Shown: positions 55,016 through 64,000 of the stretch, piece after piece
Numbering within the stretch: the first letter of the stretch is position 1
How the letters are laid out: the number at the start of each line of letters is the position of its first letter
Assembly: GCA_021204045.1 (NCBI GenBank)
Contig: JAJQAA010000006.1
Location: 39,353-103,352 of the forward strand
From: Clostridiales bacterium
GTDB lineage: Bacteria; Bacillota; Clostridia; Lachnospirales; Lachnospiraceae
Length of the DNA: 64,000 bases
Direction of reading: 5' to 3'
Made by a program: the position numbers and the translations under genes
Notes under the pieces: generated by a model
Databases searched by the model: none
What the model was told of the DNA's origin: nothing
The model's input: the letters and a program-made list of their open reading frames with translations, nothing else

Positions 55016-56308
55016 TCAGCTGATTTTCAGACGGAACTTACGAGCCGCCTTCTCCGAATCGACAATCTCAATCATCGCGCCGAGACGGCGAAGCTTCTCG
55101 TCAAAGCACTCATATCCTCGCTGGATATAGCTGATCTCATCGACGACCGTACAGCCCTCGGCCGCCAGCCCGGCCAGCACCAGTGCCGCTCCGGCGCGCA
55201 GATCCGGCGACTCCACGGTGGCTCCGGTAAAGCAGCGTATGCCGTCGATCACTGCTACATTGCCCTCTACCTTAATGCTGCAGCCCATGCGTGTCAATTC
55301 GTCCACGTACTTAAAACGATTTTCAAAAATGCTCTCCGTAATCATGCTCGTGCCCTCCGCCAGCGACAGTGTCACTGCCATCTGCGGCTGCATATCCGTC
55401 GGAAATCCCGGATAAGGCAGAGTTTTGATATTCGTCGAATGCTGACGCGGCCGGCCGACCACACGCACCTCATCGTCACCTTCAATAATCTCACAGCCGA
55501 TTTCCAGCAGCTTCGCGGAAATCGCTTCGAGATGCTTCGGAATCACATTTTTCACGGTAATATCACCCCGGGTGACCGCGGCCGCGCACATAAACGTGCC
55601 CGCCTCAATCTGATCGGGAATAATCGAATACTCGGTACCATGCAGACGGCGCACGCCGCGGATACGAATCACGTCGGTGCCCGCGCCCTTGACGTTTGCC
55701 CCCATACTGTTGAGGAAATTGGCCACATCGACAACATGCGGCTCGCGCGCCGCGTTCTCAATAATCGTCTGGCCTTCAGCCATAGACGCCGCGAGCATAA
55801 TGTTGATCGTCGCGCCCACGGAAACCACATCCAGATAAATATGGCTGCCCACCAGATCAATCGCGTGCGCCAGAACGGCTCCCCGTTCGATCTCAATTCT
55901 CGCCCCCAGCGCCCGGAAACCCTTCAGATGTTGGTCAATCGGTCGGCTGCCGATATTGCACCCACCCGGGAGCGGCACTTCCGCACTCTTGTATTTACCA
56001 AGCAGAGCGCCGATAAAATAATAGGACGCCCGGATTTTCCGAATATAATCGTCGTCTACCGTCACCGCGTGAACAGTAGAAGCATTGATCTTTACCGTAT
56101 GGCGATCCATGCGCTGCACGCGTGCACCGATTTCCTCGATCGCCTCCAGCATCATGTTGACATCACGAACATCGGGAAGATTTTCCACAACCACACTCTC
56201 GTCAGACATGATCGACGCAGCCAAAATTCCAAGCGCGGCGTTCTTCGCACCGCTGATCTGCACATCCCCGACCAGCGGATTTCCGCCCTGCATAACATAC
56301 TGATTCAT
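55016..56308 (-). CDS. murA: UDP-N-acetylglucosamine 1-carboxyvinyltransferase
   Basis: A 430-residue enzyme that adds enolpyruvate to UDP-GlcNAc, the first committed step of peptidoglycan synthesis. It has the SGAKNAALGILAA motif at residues ~19-31 (Lys/Asn of the active site), and LPGGCNIGSRPIDQHLKGF near 113-131, in which the Cys is the fosfomycin-reactive residue, so sensitivity is expected. The Arg-rich region FPTDMQPQMAVTLSLAEGTS also matches. It is a monocistronic gene with its own terminator. Confidence 0.95.
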   Translation of the reverse strand: MNQYVMQGGNPLVGDVQISGAKNAALGILAASIMSDESVVVENLPDVRDVNMMLEAIEEIGARVQRMDRHTVKINASTVHAVTVDDDYIRKIRASYYFIGALLGKYKSAEVPLPGGCNIGSRPIDQHLKGFRALGARIEIERGAVLAHAIDLVGSHIYLDVVSVGATINIMLAASMAEGQTIIENAAREPHVVDVANFLNSMGANVKGAGTDVIRIRGVRRLHGTEYSIIPDQIEAGTFMCAAAVTRGDITVKNVIPKHLEAISAKLLEIGCEIIEGDDEVRVVGRPRQHSTNIKTLPYPGFPTDMQPQMAVTLSLAEGTSMITESIFENRFKYVDELTRMGCSIKVEGNVAVIDGIRCFTGATVESPDLRAGAALVLAGLAAEGCTVVDEISYIQRGYECFDEKLRRLGAMIEIVDSEKAARKFRLKIS

Positions 56309-56469
56309 CCTGCACCTCTAACCATATATGGACAGGCAGACCGCCTCCCACCAGCAGCTCTGCCAGATTAATTCTTATCATTTATCCGATATTCCAAAGC
56401 AATGGCCGCAACGCCAATGCTTACGTGTATCTTACCATCAGATTACGATTTTGTAAAGCTTTTCCGCCC

Positions 56470-58950
56470 TCATTCCGCGTTCAGGATACAAACATACGAA
56501 TTTCCGAACCCACGAAAATATTCCGTCGCGTCATTGAGACCCAGTTTAAAATTTTCCCCGGAGGAAGGATCATATATCGTCACATTATACAGATCATAGC
56601 CGATCAGCATCTGATAGCTGTCCTCACCGGTATAAGCCAGCACCGGCTCTCCTCGGCCGATAAAATAGAGCAGCTGCGCCACATCGACATCCTCCACCGC
56701 CAGCATGGTCACACCATCCGGATACACGCGGCTCCCGCTGAATTCCTCCAGATGACGTTCGAGCGCGTCGATCGCCCTGGCTGAATCATGAATCATGGCC
56801 GTATCCGGCCGGTTGACACGGCTCCAGAGAAGATTCTGATCCCGGTCGACGACAATCCCCATACGGCTGTATGCCAGTTTCAGCGCCTCGGAGAACTCCG
56901 CGAAGCTGCCCAGCATTTTTCCGCCGCCATAGGCATAAAAACGCATTCCCTGTGACGGATAGCCGGATATCAGTTCCAGCACACCCGCCTCATCACCGCT
57001 GATCCGTCGCGGAGAACGGACGCTCAGGCTGCTGCCTGCGCGGATTTCCTGGTCAAGCTGCACGAAATACAGCTTTCCTTCATCCTGAGACGCGTACCAG
57101 CCGATCCCCTCCAGTTCCTCCTCGCCGACATCCGCGTTGCAGACAATGGTATCTTCCTGGGATTCTGCGTAACTGTGCTCCCCTGTCTTTACCACCCGTT
57201 TTAAGTGGATCCTGCTTTCGTCAACCGCTACCCCGGAAATCAGGTAACCGGAATGCTCATAACGGGTTTCCACTTCCATGTTTTCATTCATGATCTCCAC
57301 CGCATACATCGGCAGGTCGACCACACAACCGTTCCGTATCCACGCCGCGTCACTTTTTGCCATGCCGTACACCAGATCTCTGCCGACAAAACCAAGCGCG
57401 CGCACATAATCCCCGTCTTCTCCCCGGATGTCTTTCTTTTCCCCGCTTTCTAAGTCCATCAGATGGATAACATCCGAGTCAAAACGACCGCCGCCTTCCT
57501 GCCACGCAATCCGGGACTGGTCCGCGCTGACGGCAAAGCTTCCGTCCTCCAGTGCGTCCGCGACAACCATACTCTCATCACTCGTCAGATCCACTCCGTA
57601 AATGGTATGTCCGAGAAAAAGATAAAACATATCGTTTCCCGACTGACGGGATAACAGCTCCATGTCACTGTCAAGCTGTTCAAAACTGCTCCGGGCCGGA
57701 ATAAAAAATCGTTCATTCAATACATTCTGTCTGCTGTCATAATGATAACAGACCACGCCAAATTCTCCCTCACGGCTGCCCCGGTTCTGATAACCGTAAA
57801 CAAGGAAATCAATATCGCCTCCGTCCTCCACCTTCAGGATACGCACGTCGTGTTCTCTGCGGATGTTTTCCGGGGCAACCGCCTCATCCTCCTCGTCGCG
57901 GAAGGAAAACACCCGCACCGCACTGCGGCTCTGCTGATCATAGCTCCAGAGATCACGATTCACGCGGTACGCTATGACCTGCCCGTTTGAGCTTTTTTCC
58001 GTGCTGATCCCTTCTCCGTCCGTAATGCCAAGCATAATGCGCCTGCCGGAATAATTGTCGCGCTCCCAGTCAGGCACCTGATTCACACTGCGTTCATAAT
58101 CCATCAGATAAATACGAACGGAATTCCATTTCATCGTGAAGCTTTCCGATACCTCATACGAGACGGGACTCGAACCCGTCACACGCTCAGCCAGATAAGA
58201 AAGCGTCACACAGCCCATCACACCATCCAGCTCCCTCAGCGTCACCTGAACCTCGCCCACAGGCCGCATCCCCAGTCGCCCCCAGGTCAGCTGAGAAAAA
58301 CTGGAGCGGATCGTCGTTCGGCCAAAAGAACTGTTATCCTCTCTCTCATCAGTCTCAAGATAAGTCACAAGCTCCCTGGCCTGCTCATAGTCAAATGTTT
58401 TCGCGGAAAAACTGACGGCCAGCTCGATCATCTCCGCGGCATTTTCGGATTCTGTCCATACAATGCGTGTATAATAACGCACCACGCCGTGCCGCTCCGT
58501 CGTCAGCTCCAGGCACAGCAGATATTCCCGTTCCGGCGTCAGGAGGTTCTGAATCAGCAACACCGCCAGTACGCCGCTCTCCTGCTGTTCCCAATTTTCC
58601 AGCGTCGTCCGCTCTACCAACCGCTCCAGGTCAAGGCTGCGAATCTCATAGCAGATGCCAAGCACACTCTCCGAGCCCCCGCTGACCCGAATCTGCAGCT
58701 GACGATCCCGCGGCAGCACTGTCAGGCTTTCCCTCGCCGCGACATTGCCCATATCCCGGCAATAGCCATACATCGGATTCATTTCCCGTCCATACATGCT
58801 GACACTGACAACCGGGAGCGTCTCCTCCTCCATCGCCGTGTAAACGGTATCCCCCGTCTGCAGCCCCCGCTGATTCATCACAATATATACAATTAAGGCT
58901 GCCGCAAAAACAGCCGACAATATCACCAGTTTTCTGATCATTTGACTCAT
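56470..58950 (-). CDS. Membrane-anchored extracytoplasmic protein of unknown function
   Basis: An 826-residue protein that I do not recognise. One N-terminal helix (LVILSAVFAAALIVYIVMNQ) anchors a large outer part. Residues ~40-330 look beta-rich; ~330-640 contain repeated short blade-like strands (DVIHLMDLESGEKKD, FVGRDLVYGMAKSDAAW, YGVDLTSDE) that suggest a beta-propeller. The last ~130 residues (YPSQGMRFYAYGGGKMLGSF, VAQLLYFIGRGEPVLAYTG, MLIGYDLYNVTIYDPSSGEN) resemble a C39-like peptidase fold in which no Cys-His pair is evident. A non-catalytic sensor or wall-assembly role is possible. It is expressed alone or ahead of murA, which lies 161 bases downstream. Confidence 0.6.
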   Translation of the reverse strand: MSQMIRKLVILSAVFAAALIVYIVMNQRGLQTGDTVYTAMEEETLPVVSVSMYGREMNPMYGYCRDMGNVAARESLTVLPRDRQLQIRVSGGSESVLGICYEIRSLDLERLVERTTLENWEQQESGVLAVLLIQNLLTPEREYLLCLELTTERHGVVRYYTRIVWTESENAAEMIELAVSFSAKTFDYEQARELVTYLETDEREDNSSFGRTTIRSSFSQLTWGRLGMRPVGEVQVTLRELDGVMGCVTLSYLAERVTGSSPVSYEVSESFTMKWNSVRIYLMDYERSVNQVPDWERDNYSGRRIMLGITDGEGISTEKSSNGQVIAYRVNRDLWSYDQQSRSAVRVFSFRDEEDEAVAPENIRREHDVRILKVEDGGDIDFLVYGYQNRGSREGEFGVVCYHYDSRQNVLNERFFIPARSSFEQLDSDMELLSRQSGNDMFYLFLGHTIYGVDLTSDESMVVADALEDGSFAVSADQSRIAWQEGGGRFDSDVIHLMDLESGEKKDIRGEDGDYVRALGFVGRDLVYGMAKSDAAWIRNGCVVDLPMYAVEIMNENMEVETRYEHSGYLISGVAVDESRIHLKRVVKTGEHSYAESQEDTIVCNADVGEEELEGIGWYASQDEGKLYFVQLDQEIRAGSSLSVRSPRRISGDEAGVLELISGYPSQGMRFYAYGGGKMLGSFAEFSEALKLAYSRMGIVVDRDQNLLWSRVNRPDTAMIHDSARAIDALERHLEEFSGSRVYPDGVTMLAVEDVDVAQLLYFIGRGEPVLAYTGEDSYQMLIGYDLYNVTIYDPSSGENFKLGLNDATEYFRGFGNSYVCILNAE

Positions 58951-59095
58951 TATCCGGATATCTCCATCGATTGCACCATACTTTTCTTCTTTATTTTATC
59001 TGTTTTCCCCACAAACTACAACCGAATCATTTATTAAAATCCGATAAAACCGGCTTGTACAATTTTCATAAATACTTTTGTGCAATTTTCCCTGA

Positions 59096-59124
59096 TTGCC
59101 AAACCAAAGCACATCCGCTATAAT
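59096..59124 (+). promoter_or_regulatory. Promoter of the DUF5688 gene
   Basis: TTGCCA (59096-59101) and a perfect TATAAT (59119-59124) are 17 bases apart, about 105 bases before the start codon. Confidence 0.75.
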
Positions 59125-59228
59125 AGGCCTTACCATTTTCTGGTTCATTCCGCAGTATTCACGGATTATCGTTCCTGTTCGGGAATCCATTCCCTGCGAA
59201 TCGACATTATTTTGAAGGAGGTATTTTA

Positions 59229-60179
59229 TTGATTTACGCCACATTTATGGAAATGGTCAGCCAGCAGCTGCGCGAAAAGCTCGGGCCGGAATACCGGCTG
59301 GAGCTCCATCAGATTCTCAAAAATAACGGTGTCCGGCTGGACGGCCTGAGTATCCGCCGCACCGACGCTGCCCTGGCTCCGACGATTTATCTGAACTCCT
59401 ATTACGAGCAGTACCAGGGCGGTTTGGGGATTGATGAGATTATCGAAGATATTCTCCGCCTTTTTGCGGACTACCCGGCTCCCGGCTTTCTCACAGACGG
59501 CCTGCCGGAGCAATTCGACCAGGTGCGTTCACGGATCATGCTGCGTCTCATTCACGCCGAGATGAATCGTGAACTGCTGAGCGACCTTCCCTTCATTCCC
59601 TATCTCGATCTTGCAATCGTCTTTTATCTGTTTCTCGAATCCAGCGACGCGGGGCAGATGACAACCCTGATCCGCAATGATAATATTCGTATCTGGAATA
59701 TTAAAAAAGAAAATCTGCTGCGTATCGCTCTCGACAATACACCGCAGCGGTATCCTGCCAGAATTCGCAGCATTGAGGACGTAATCTGGGACATGGCAAA
59801 AAAGCACGGTTTCGATAATAATCAAACCGGAAAAGAAACCGACACGCATTTTGAGAACGACTCCCCTTCTGAGAGCAGCGCAAACGAATTACCGCTCTAC
59901 CTTCTCAGCAACATCTCCGGAATCTATGGCGCCGCCTGCATTCTGTATCCACGTATATTAAAAGATTTCGCGGATGAACTGGAACGCGATCTGTTCATCA
60001 TTCCCTCCAGTATCCACGAGGTCCTGATCACTCCGCAGACAGATGAGGTCTCCACCGAATATCTCAATCAGATGGTTCAGAATGTGAATCATACCGAGGT
60101 TTCTCTCGAGGATCAGCTTTCGGATCACATTTATCTCTATACACGCGCGGACGACCGCATCCATATGATACATAACTGA
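59229..60179 (+). CDS. DUF5688 family protein
   Basis: A 316-residue soluble protein of a family found mainly in Lachnospiraceae. It starts with TTG 59229, supported by GAAGGAGG seven bases upstream, and reads MIYATFMEMVSQQLREKLGP, then VRLDGLSIRRTDAALAPTIY, LNSYYEQYQGGLGIDEIIED, DLAIVFYLFLESSDAG and LLSNISGIYGAACILYPRIL. The last part (FIIPSSIHEVLITPQ) is the conserved C-terminal block. The function is unknown; these genes are often present in many copies per genome. It has its own promoter. Confidence 0.8.
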   Translation: MIYATFMEMVSQQLREKLGPEYRLELHQILKNNGVRLDGLSIRRTDAALAPTIYLNSYYEQYQGGLGIDEIIEDILRLFADYPAPGFLTDGLPEQFDQVRSRIMLRLIHAEMNRELLSDLPFIPYLDLAIVFYLFLESSDAGQMTTLIRNDNIRIWNIKKENLLRIALDNTPQRYPARIRSIEDVIWDMAKKHGFDNNQTGKETDTHFENDSPSESSANELPLYLLSNISGIYGAACILYPRILKDFADELERDLFIIPSSIHEVLITPQTDEVSTEYLNQMVQNVNHTEVSLEDQLSDHIYLYTRADDRIHMIHN

Positions 60180-60280
60180 ACACGATTCCACTCCCGGTTG
60201 TTGCATTTCCTGGCTGTTTCATTTCCCGGTTGCTTCATTGCCAATTATGTTCTCTCTGGTTATCTCATTGCTTCGGTATT

Positions 60281-62266
60281 TCATTCCTCAAGCTCCAGCA
60301 GCATCTTCTTGATCTCAAGCATACGATCGCGTAGAACCATGGCCTCCTCAAAATTCAGCTCCGCCGCGGCCTGATGCATCTTACGCTGCAGTTCTTTTTC
60401 GAGCCGTTTCAGTTCCTTTCCATCCATCGACTCCGGATCCTTACGGAAATCCTGATTGTCCGCGTCTGCCGCCTTCGAGATCGTAATCAGGTCACGCACA
60501 GCTTTTTTGATCGTCGTCGGCGTGATTCCATGTTCCTCATTGTAACGCTGCTGGATGCTGCGGCGGCGGTTCGTCTCGTCGATCGCGCGGCGCATCGAGT
60601 CTGTCACCGTATCGGCATACATAATCACATGTCCATCGACGTTCCGCGCGGCGCGGCCGACCGTCTGGATCAACGAGGTCTCCGAGCGCAGAAAGCCTTC
60701 CTTGTCGGCATCCAGGATCGCCACCAGCGTGATCTCCGGGATATCCAGGCCCTCGCGCAGCAGGTTGATACCGACCAGCACGTCAAACACATCCATGCGC
60801 ATATCGCGGATGATCTCCGCCCGCTCCAGCGTGTCAATGTCCGAATGCAGATATTTGACGCGAATCCCGACATCGCGCATATATCCGGTCAGATCCTCCG
60901 CCATCCGCTTGGTCAGCGTCGTGATCAGCACCTTATGATGACCCGCCGTCTCCTTATTGACCTCGGAGATCAGGTCGTCAATCTGCCCCTCCACCGGGCG
61001 GACCAGGATCTCCGGATCCAGCAGGCCCGTCGGCCGGATAATCTGTTCCACGCGCAAGAGCTCATGCTCCGCTTCGTAGTCGCCCGGCGTCGCCGAAACA
61101 CAGAGCATCTGATCGATTTTGCTCTCAAACTCACTGAAATTCAGCGGACGGTTGTCCAGTGCCGATGGCAGACGGAAACCGTAATCCACCAGCGTCTGCT
61201 TGCGCGAACGGTCTCCGGAGAACATGCCGCGCACCTGCGGCAGCGTAATGTGCGACTCATCGACCATGATCAGCAGATCATCCGGAAAATAATCGATCAG
61301 CGTCCACGGCGGCGCACCCGGCTTGCCAAACACCAGATGACGGGAATAGTTCTCGATGCCGGAGCAGAAACCGGTTTCCCGCATCATCTCAACATCGAAA
61401 TTCGTGCGTTCAGAAATCCGCTGCGCCTCCAGGAGCTTATCATTCGCTTTGAAATACGCGACCCGCTCTTTCAGCTCAGCAAGGATATTGTCGGTCGCCA
61501 GTAACAGCTTGTCCTTCGGCACCACATAGTGCGAAGCCGGAAAGATAGCCAGATGATTCAGCTCCCGCTTCGCGGCACCGGTCGTCGGATCAAATTCCGT
61601 GATACGGTCAACCTCATCCCCGAAAAATTCCACGCGGCAGGCTTCGTCCCCGGAACCCGCCGGAAAGATTTCCACCACATCGCCGCGCACCCGGAATGTC
61701 CCCCGATGGAAATCCATGTCATTTCGCGTGTACTGAATATCGATCAGCTTATGAATAACCTCGTCCCGGTCGCGCTCCATGCCTGGCCGCAGCGATACAA
61801 CCATGTTTTTGTAATCGATCGGGCTGCCCAGACCATAAATACACGACACGGAAGCGACAATGATCACATCGCGCCGCTCCGCCAGCGCCGCCGTCGCCGA
61901 ATGGCGCAGTTTATCAATTTCATCGTTGATCGCGGAATCTTTCTCAATATAGGTATCCGTAGACGGCACATAAGCCTCCGGCTGATAGTAATCGTAGTAG
62001 GACACAAAATATTCAACTGCGTTCTCAGGGAACATCTCCTTAAACTCACCGTACAACTGAGCCGCCAACGTTTTATTGTGCGCTATTACCAAAGTCGGCC
62101 TCTGGAGTGCCTCAATCACATTGGCCATCGTAAAGGTCTTTCCGGAACCTGTGACGCCCAGCAACGTCTGGAATTGATTGCCTTCTTTAAAGCCTTTGAC
62201 CAGTTTTTCAATGGCTTGTGGCTGGTCGCCTGTCGGCTCGAATTCTTTGTGCAATTTGAACAACAT
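60281..62266 (-). CDS. uvrB: Excinuclease ABC subunit B
   Basis: A 661-residue helicase-like damage-verification subunit of nucleotide excision repair. Features: [20 protein letters not shown], Walker [18 protein letters not shown] (~residues 35-51), the beta-hairpin region [20 protein letters not shown], the DESH box [11 protein letters not shown], helicase motifs [20 protein letters not shown] and [20 protein letters not shown], and a C-terminal UVR coiled coil ([20 protein letters not shown]). The ATG follows CCAGGAGGTG. Upstream lies an inverted repeat and an integrase, so its original promoter region may have been altered by insertion. Confidence 0.98.
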   Translation of the reverse strand: MLFKLHKEFEPTGDQPQAIEKLVKGFKEGNQFQTLLGVTGSGKTFTMANVIEALQRPTLVIAHNKTLAAQLYGEFKEMFPENAVEYFVSYYDYYQPEAYVPSTDTYIEKDSAINDEIDKLRHSATAALAERRDVIIVASVSCIYGLGSPIDYKNMVVSLRPGMERDRDEVIHKLIDIQYTRNDMDFHRGTFRVRGDVVEIFPAGSGDEACRVEFFGDEVDRITEFDPTTGAAKRELNHLAIFPASHYVVPKDKLLLATDNILAELKERVAYFKANDKLLEAQRISERTNFDVEMMRETGFCSGIENYSRHLVFGKPGAPPWTLIDYFPDDLLIMVDESHITLPQVRGMFSGDRSRKQTLVDYGFRLPSALDNRPLNFSEFESKIDQMLCVSATPGDYEAEHELLRVEQIIRPTGLLDPEILVRPVEGQIDDLISEVNKETAGHHKVLITTLTKRMAEDLTGYMRDVGIRVKYLHSDIDTLERAEIIRDMRMDVFDVLVGINLLREGLDIPEITLVAILDADKEGFLRSETSLIQTVGRAARNVDGHVIMYADTVTDSMRRAIDETNRRRSIQQRYNEEHGITPTTIKKAVRDLITISKAADADNQDFRKDPESMDGKELKRLEKELQRKMHQAAAELNFEEAMVLRDRMLEIKKMLLELEE

Positions 62267-62297
62267 CCCTGTTTTTTCACCTCCTGGGTGACCCTGA

Positions 62298-62368
62298 AAA
62301 AAGTACGTCTATATGCCAGAAATTCGTAAAATTGAACACTTAAGCCCTGGCATATAGTCGAACTTTTT
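62298..62368. repeat. Near-perfect 22-bp inverted repeat upstream of uvrB
   Basis: CTATATGCCAG (62309-62319) and CTGGCATATAG (62347-62357) pair perfectly. Pairing extends outwards over about 22 bases per arm with two mismatches, enclosing a 27-base centre. Each arm has a run of A or T outside, so on either strand it can form a terminator-like hairpin. It could be a bidirectional terminator or an element-end/integrase-related site. Confidence 0.7.
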
Positions 62369-62380
62369 GTTTTTTACGAA

Positions 62381-62460
62381 TGAAAGTCACCTGAACCCGA
62401 TTTTCAAAACCCCGAAACACCTTATAATACAAGGCAAAACCGGCTGTTCTGAAAGTCACC
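62381..62460. repeat. Two direct repeats TGAAAGTCACC near the integrase
   Basis: TGAAAGTCACC occurs at 62381-62391 and 62450-62460, with similar flanks (then TGAA or AGAA). An inverted relative, GGGTGACCCTGAAA, lies near 62287-62300. Spaced short repeats beside a tyrosine integrase gene are typical of arm-binding sites, but this is only inferred. Confidence 0.45.
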
Positions 62461-62492
62461 AGAAATTATAACATGAAAAAATAGAATTGTAT

Positions 62493-62529
62493 AGCCGCAA
62501 GCAGGAACATTCGTTCTTTTCTTGCGGCT
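62493..62529. terminator. Hairpin terminator behind the integrase gene
   Basis: AGCCGCAAG and CTTGCGGCT form a perfect 9-bp stem with a 19-base loop. It lies 17 bases after the integrase stop, with the T-run on the plus side. The loop contains GAACATTCGTTC, a LexA-box-like palindrome. Confidence 0.65.
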
Positions 62530-62546
62530 ACGTTTTTGCTCATATT

Positions 62547-63836
62547 CTATTCCCAGAAATAATCTTCTGGTCTGGTTACTACATCAATATTTTCTGTCTG
62601 TAGGTCTTCGTTATCATTCTCATGAGGAAGTACCTCATCAATAAATGGCTGAAGCTCATCCACACAATCTGCTATGATTCCTCTCTTGTCACCATAAACA
62701 TCCATCGTGATCAGCTCCTTGGCATGTCCCATCAGTTTTGAGACTGCTTTCGGGTTAAAATCATTTTTTAAAAGGATCGTACAGAATGTGCTGCGAAGAT
62801 CATGCCAGCGAATATTCGGCAGGTTATTGTCCTCCAGCAATTTCTTATAGTGCTTCCAGTGAAAATCTTTGCTTCTGGGTTTTCCTGTCACTGAACAACA
62901 TATATACCCTGAATCATCGAAGATTGTACTCCTGCGGTTTCGGTTTCTTTCATATACTTTGCGTTCTTCCAAAATTGCTTCAAACACATAATCCGGTATC
63001 GGCAATGTACGGTAACTGGATTCTGTTTTCAGCCGGACTTCCTGTTTCGTATATGTCTTGGGAGCGAAATCATCTTTTTTGGTATTGATCTTTTTCCCCA
63101 GCTGCCTCTGCACAGTGAGCGTCCGGTTAATATAATCGACATCCGAATATTTTACACCATTGATCTCCCGCCGTCTGAGTCCCATAAGTACATTAAACAA
63201 CACCTGCATATGTATCGGCGTATCCTTGCTGGCCTCCAGTAAGATCTGAATCTGCTCCATTGTCAGTGTCTTCTGTCCGTTCACATATCGCGTATGATAC
63301 GGTTTCTTTTCCACCTTTTTGGGAAGATTGACTCCAATCGTCGGATTCTCTGCAATGATCTTCTTTTCCACGGCGTATCGAAATGAGACGTTCATGACCG
63401 TTTTTACCAGTCTGGCAACGGATATTGAATACTCTGCAATTTCATTATAAAATTTCTGCACATCACCACGATTGATCTCTGAAATTTTTCTGCTCCCCAG
63501 AGCCGGAATAATGTGATTATAAACCATTCCCCGATATGTATCATAGGTTTCACTGCTTCCCACCCGATTCAGGATGTCCTCATCCAGCCAAAAAACCAGA
63601 AAATCTTTTACTCTGACGCTTTCATAAACCACGTACTTTCCGGAATAAAGTTCTCCGAGAGTCCTGTCCCTGGCAGCATTTGCTTCCTTTTCCGAAACGA
63701 ACCCAGCTTTCTGCTGGGTTCGCTCTGTTCCATCCATATATTTCAGTATGACGCGATATCCATATTTCCCTTTAATCTGCATCACACCTTTTACTTCCCA
63801 ATCTACAAATTTCTGTAAATTCAAATCCAGAACCAT
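62547..63836 (-). CDS. Tyrosine site-specific integrase
   Basis: A 429-residue phage/conjugative-element integrase. I start at ATG 63836 (MVLDLNLQKFVDWEVKGVMQ) after AAAGGCGG; the longer frame overlaps the preceding gene. An N-terminal arm-binding domain (KGKYGYRVILKYMDGTERTQ) is followed by a core-binding SAM-like domain (~70-170) and the catalytic domain. The catalytic residues are seen as Arg in MGLRRREINGVKYSD, HDLRST (His-x-x-Arg), the second His in KLMGHAKEL and Tyr in TMDVYGDK. It probably defines one end of an integrated element extending beyond 64000. Confidence 0.93.
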   Translation of the reverse strand: MVLDLNLQKFVDWEVKGVMQIKGKYGYRVILKYMDGTERTQQKAGFVSEKEANAARDRTLGELYSGKYVVYESVRVKDFLVFWLDEDILNRVGSSETYDTYRGMVYNHIIPALGSRKISEINRGDVQKFYNEIAEYSISVARLVKTVMNVSFRYAVEKKIIAENPTIGVNLPKKVEKKPYHTRYVNGQKTLTMEQIQILLEASKDTPIHMQVLFNVLMGLRRREINGVKYSDVDYINRTLTVQRQLGKKINTKKDDFAPKTYTKQEVRLKTESSYRTLPIPDYVFEAILEERKVYERNRNRRSTIFDDSGYICCSVTGKPRSKDFHWKHYKKLLEDNNLPNIRWHDLRSTFCTILLKNDFNPKAVSKLMGHAKELITMDVYGDKRGIIADCVDELQPFIDEVLPHENDNEDLQTENIDVVTRPEDYFWE

Positions 63837-63849
63837 ATCACACCGCCTT

Positions 63850-64000
63850 TCATGTTTCCACAGGCGCAAACGCCTGATTCATAAATGCCAGGATATTCTC
63901 ATTCTCATCCATCACATCGCAATAGTATTCAAATGTGGTATGGACGGAAGTTTGAAACTGAGAGGTAGCGGATAGAAAAAAACAAGAAAGTATCACAAAC
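63850..64000 (-). CDS. C-terminal end of a gene upstream of the integrase (cut by window edge)
   Basis: A minus-strand frame is open from the window edge to a TGA at 63850-63852 and ends FEYYCDVMDENENILAFMNQ then AFAPVET. Composition is protein-like, and the stop overlaps the integrase upstream region, as expected for an operon partner such as a small element-encoded regulator. Too little is present to name it. Confidence 0.35.
   Translation of the reverse strand, partial: FVILSCFFLSATSQFQTSVHTTFEYYCDVMDENENILAFMNQAFAPVET

Overview
The window looks like a chromosomal segment of a fairly GC-rich anaerobic Firmicute, most likely a Lachnospiraceae-type clostridium. The grounds are a complete rnfCDGEAB operon, an HrcA/CIRCE heat-shock operon, a T-box leader before aspS-gatCAB, a SAM-I riboswitch before metK, Gx-transporter and NusG-II proteins, a DUF5688 protein and glucan/choline-binding-type repeat proteins. 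Most genes lie on the minus strand. No rRNA, tRNA or CRISPR array was recognised.

Left accessory region (1-4943). This stretch is AT-rich and full of broken modules. The window edge cuts a Nif11-type RiPP precursor with a double-glycine leader, which follows a DUF975 membrane protein. A second, decayed precursor copy lies on the other side of a serine recombinase. Next comes a MqsR/MqsA/Panacea-type toxin-antitoxin locus whose toxin has lost its N-terminal half and whose antitoxin is split by a one-base shift. A likely type III (TenpIN/ToxN-like) toxin follows, truncated, behind a promoter-RNA-terminator arrangement. A possible IS3 transposase tail abuts rnfB.

Core region (4936-32000). The six rnf genes encode the ferredoxin:NAD+ oxidoreductase ion pump. 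They are followed by hrcA-grpE-dnaK-dnaJ (sigma-A promoter plus perfect CIRCE), a 3D-domain secreted protein, argH, a YfhO membrane protein with a GtrA partner, a type 1c aspartate aminotransferase, gatB-gatA-gatC-aspS under T-box control (archaeal-type AspRS plus GatCAB, which fits indirect Asn-tRNA synthesis), a Ppx/GppA protein, a CorA transporter, an MBL-fold hydrolase and a TIGR00300-type ornithine cyclodeaminase-like protein.

Island at 31842-38870. A lipoprotein nuclease (one-base shift at an A8 run) overlaps a LacI-type regulator. Divergent from these are an AT-rich ABC importer and a TIM-barrel sugar isomerase/epimerase. The importer's ATPase has a stop codon in place of the Gln after the H-loop His-Asp.

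Right part (39125-64000). Here are pdaA, uvrA, a BMP/NupNOPQ-type nucleoside ABC transporter, ftsH, Gx transporter and NusG-II genes, metK with its SAM-I riboswitch, two wall-binding repeat proteins, murA, an unrecognised 826-residue membrane-anchored protein, a DUF5688 protein and uvrB. A tyrosine integrase sits behind uvrB and probably marks the end of an integrated element that continues off the window.

Several accessory genes are interrupted at homopolymer runs or by a single substitution. This fits real decay, but base-calling error cannot be excluded from the sequence alone.
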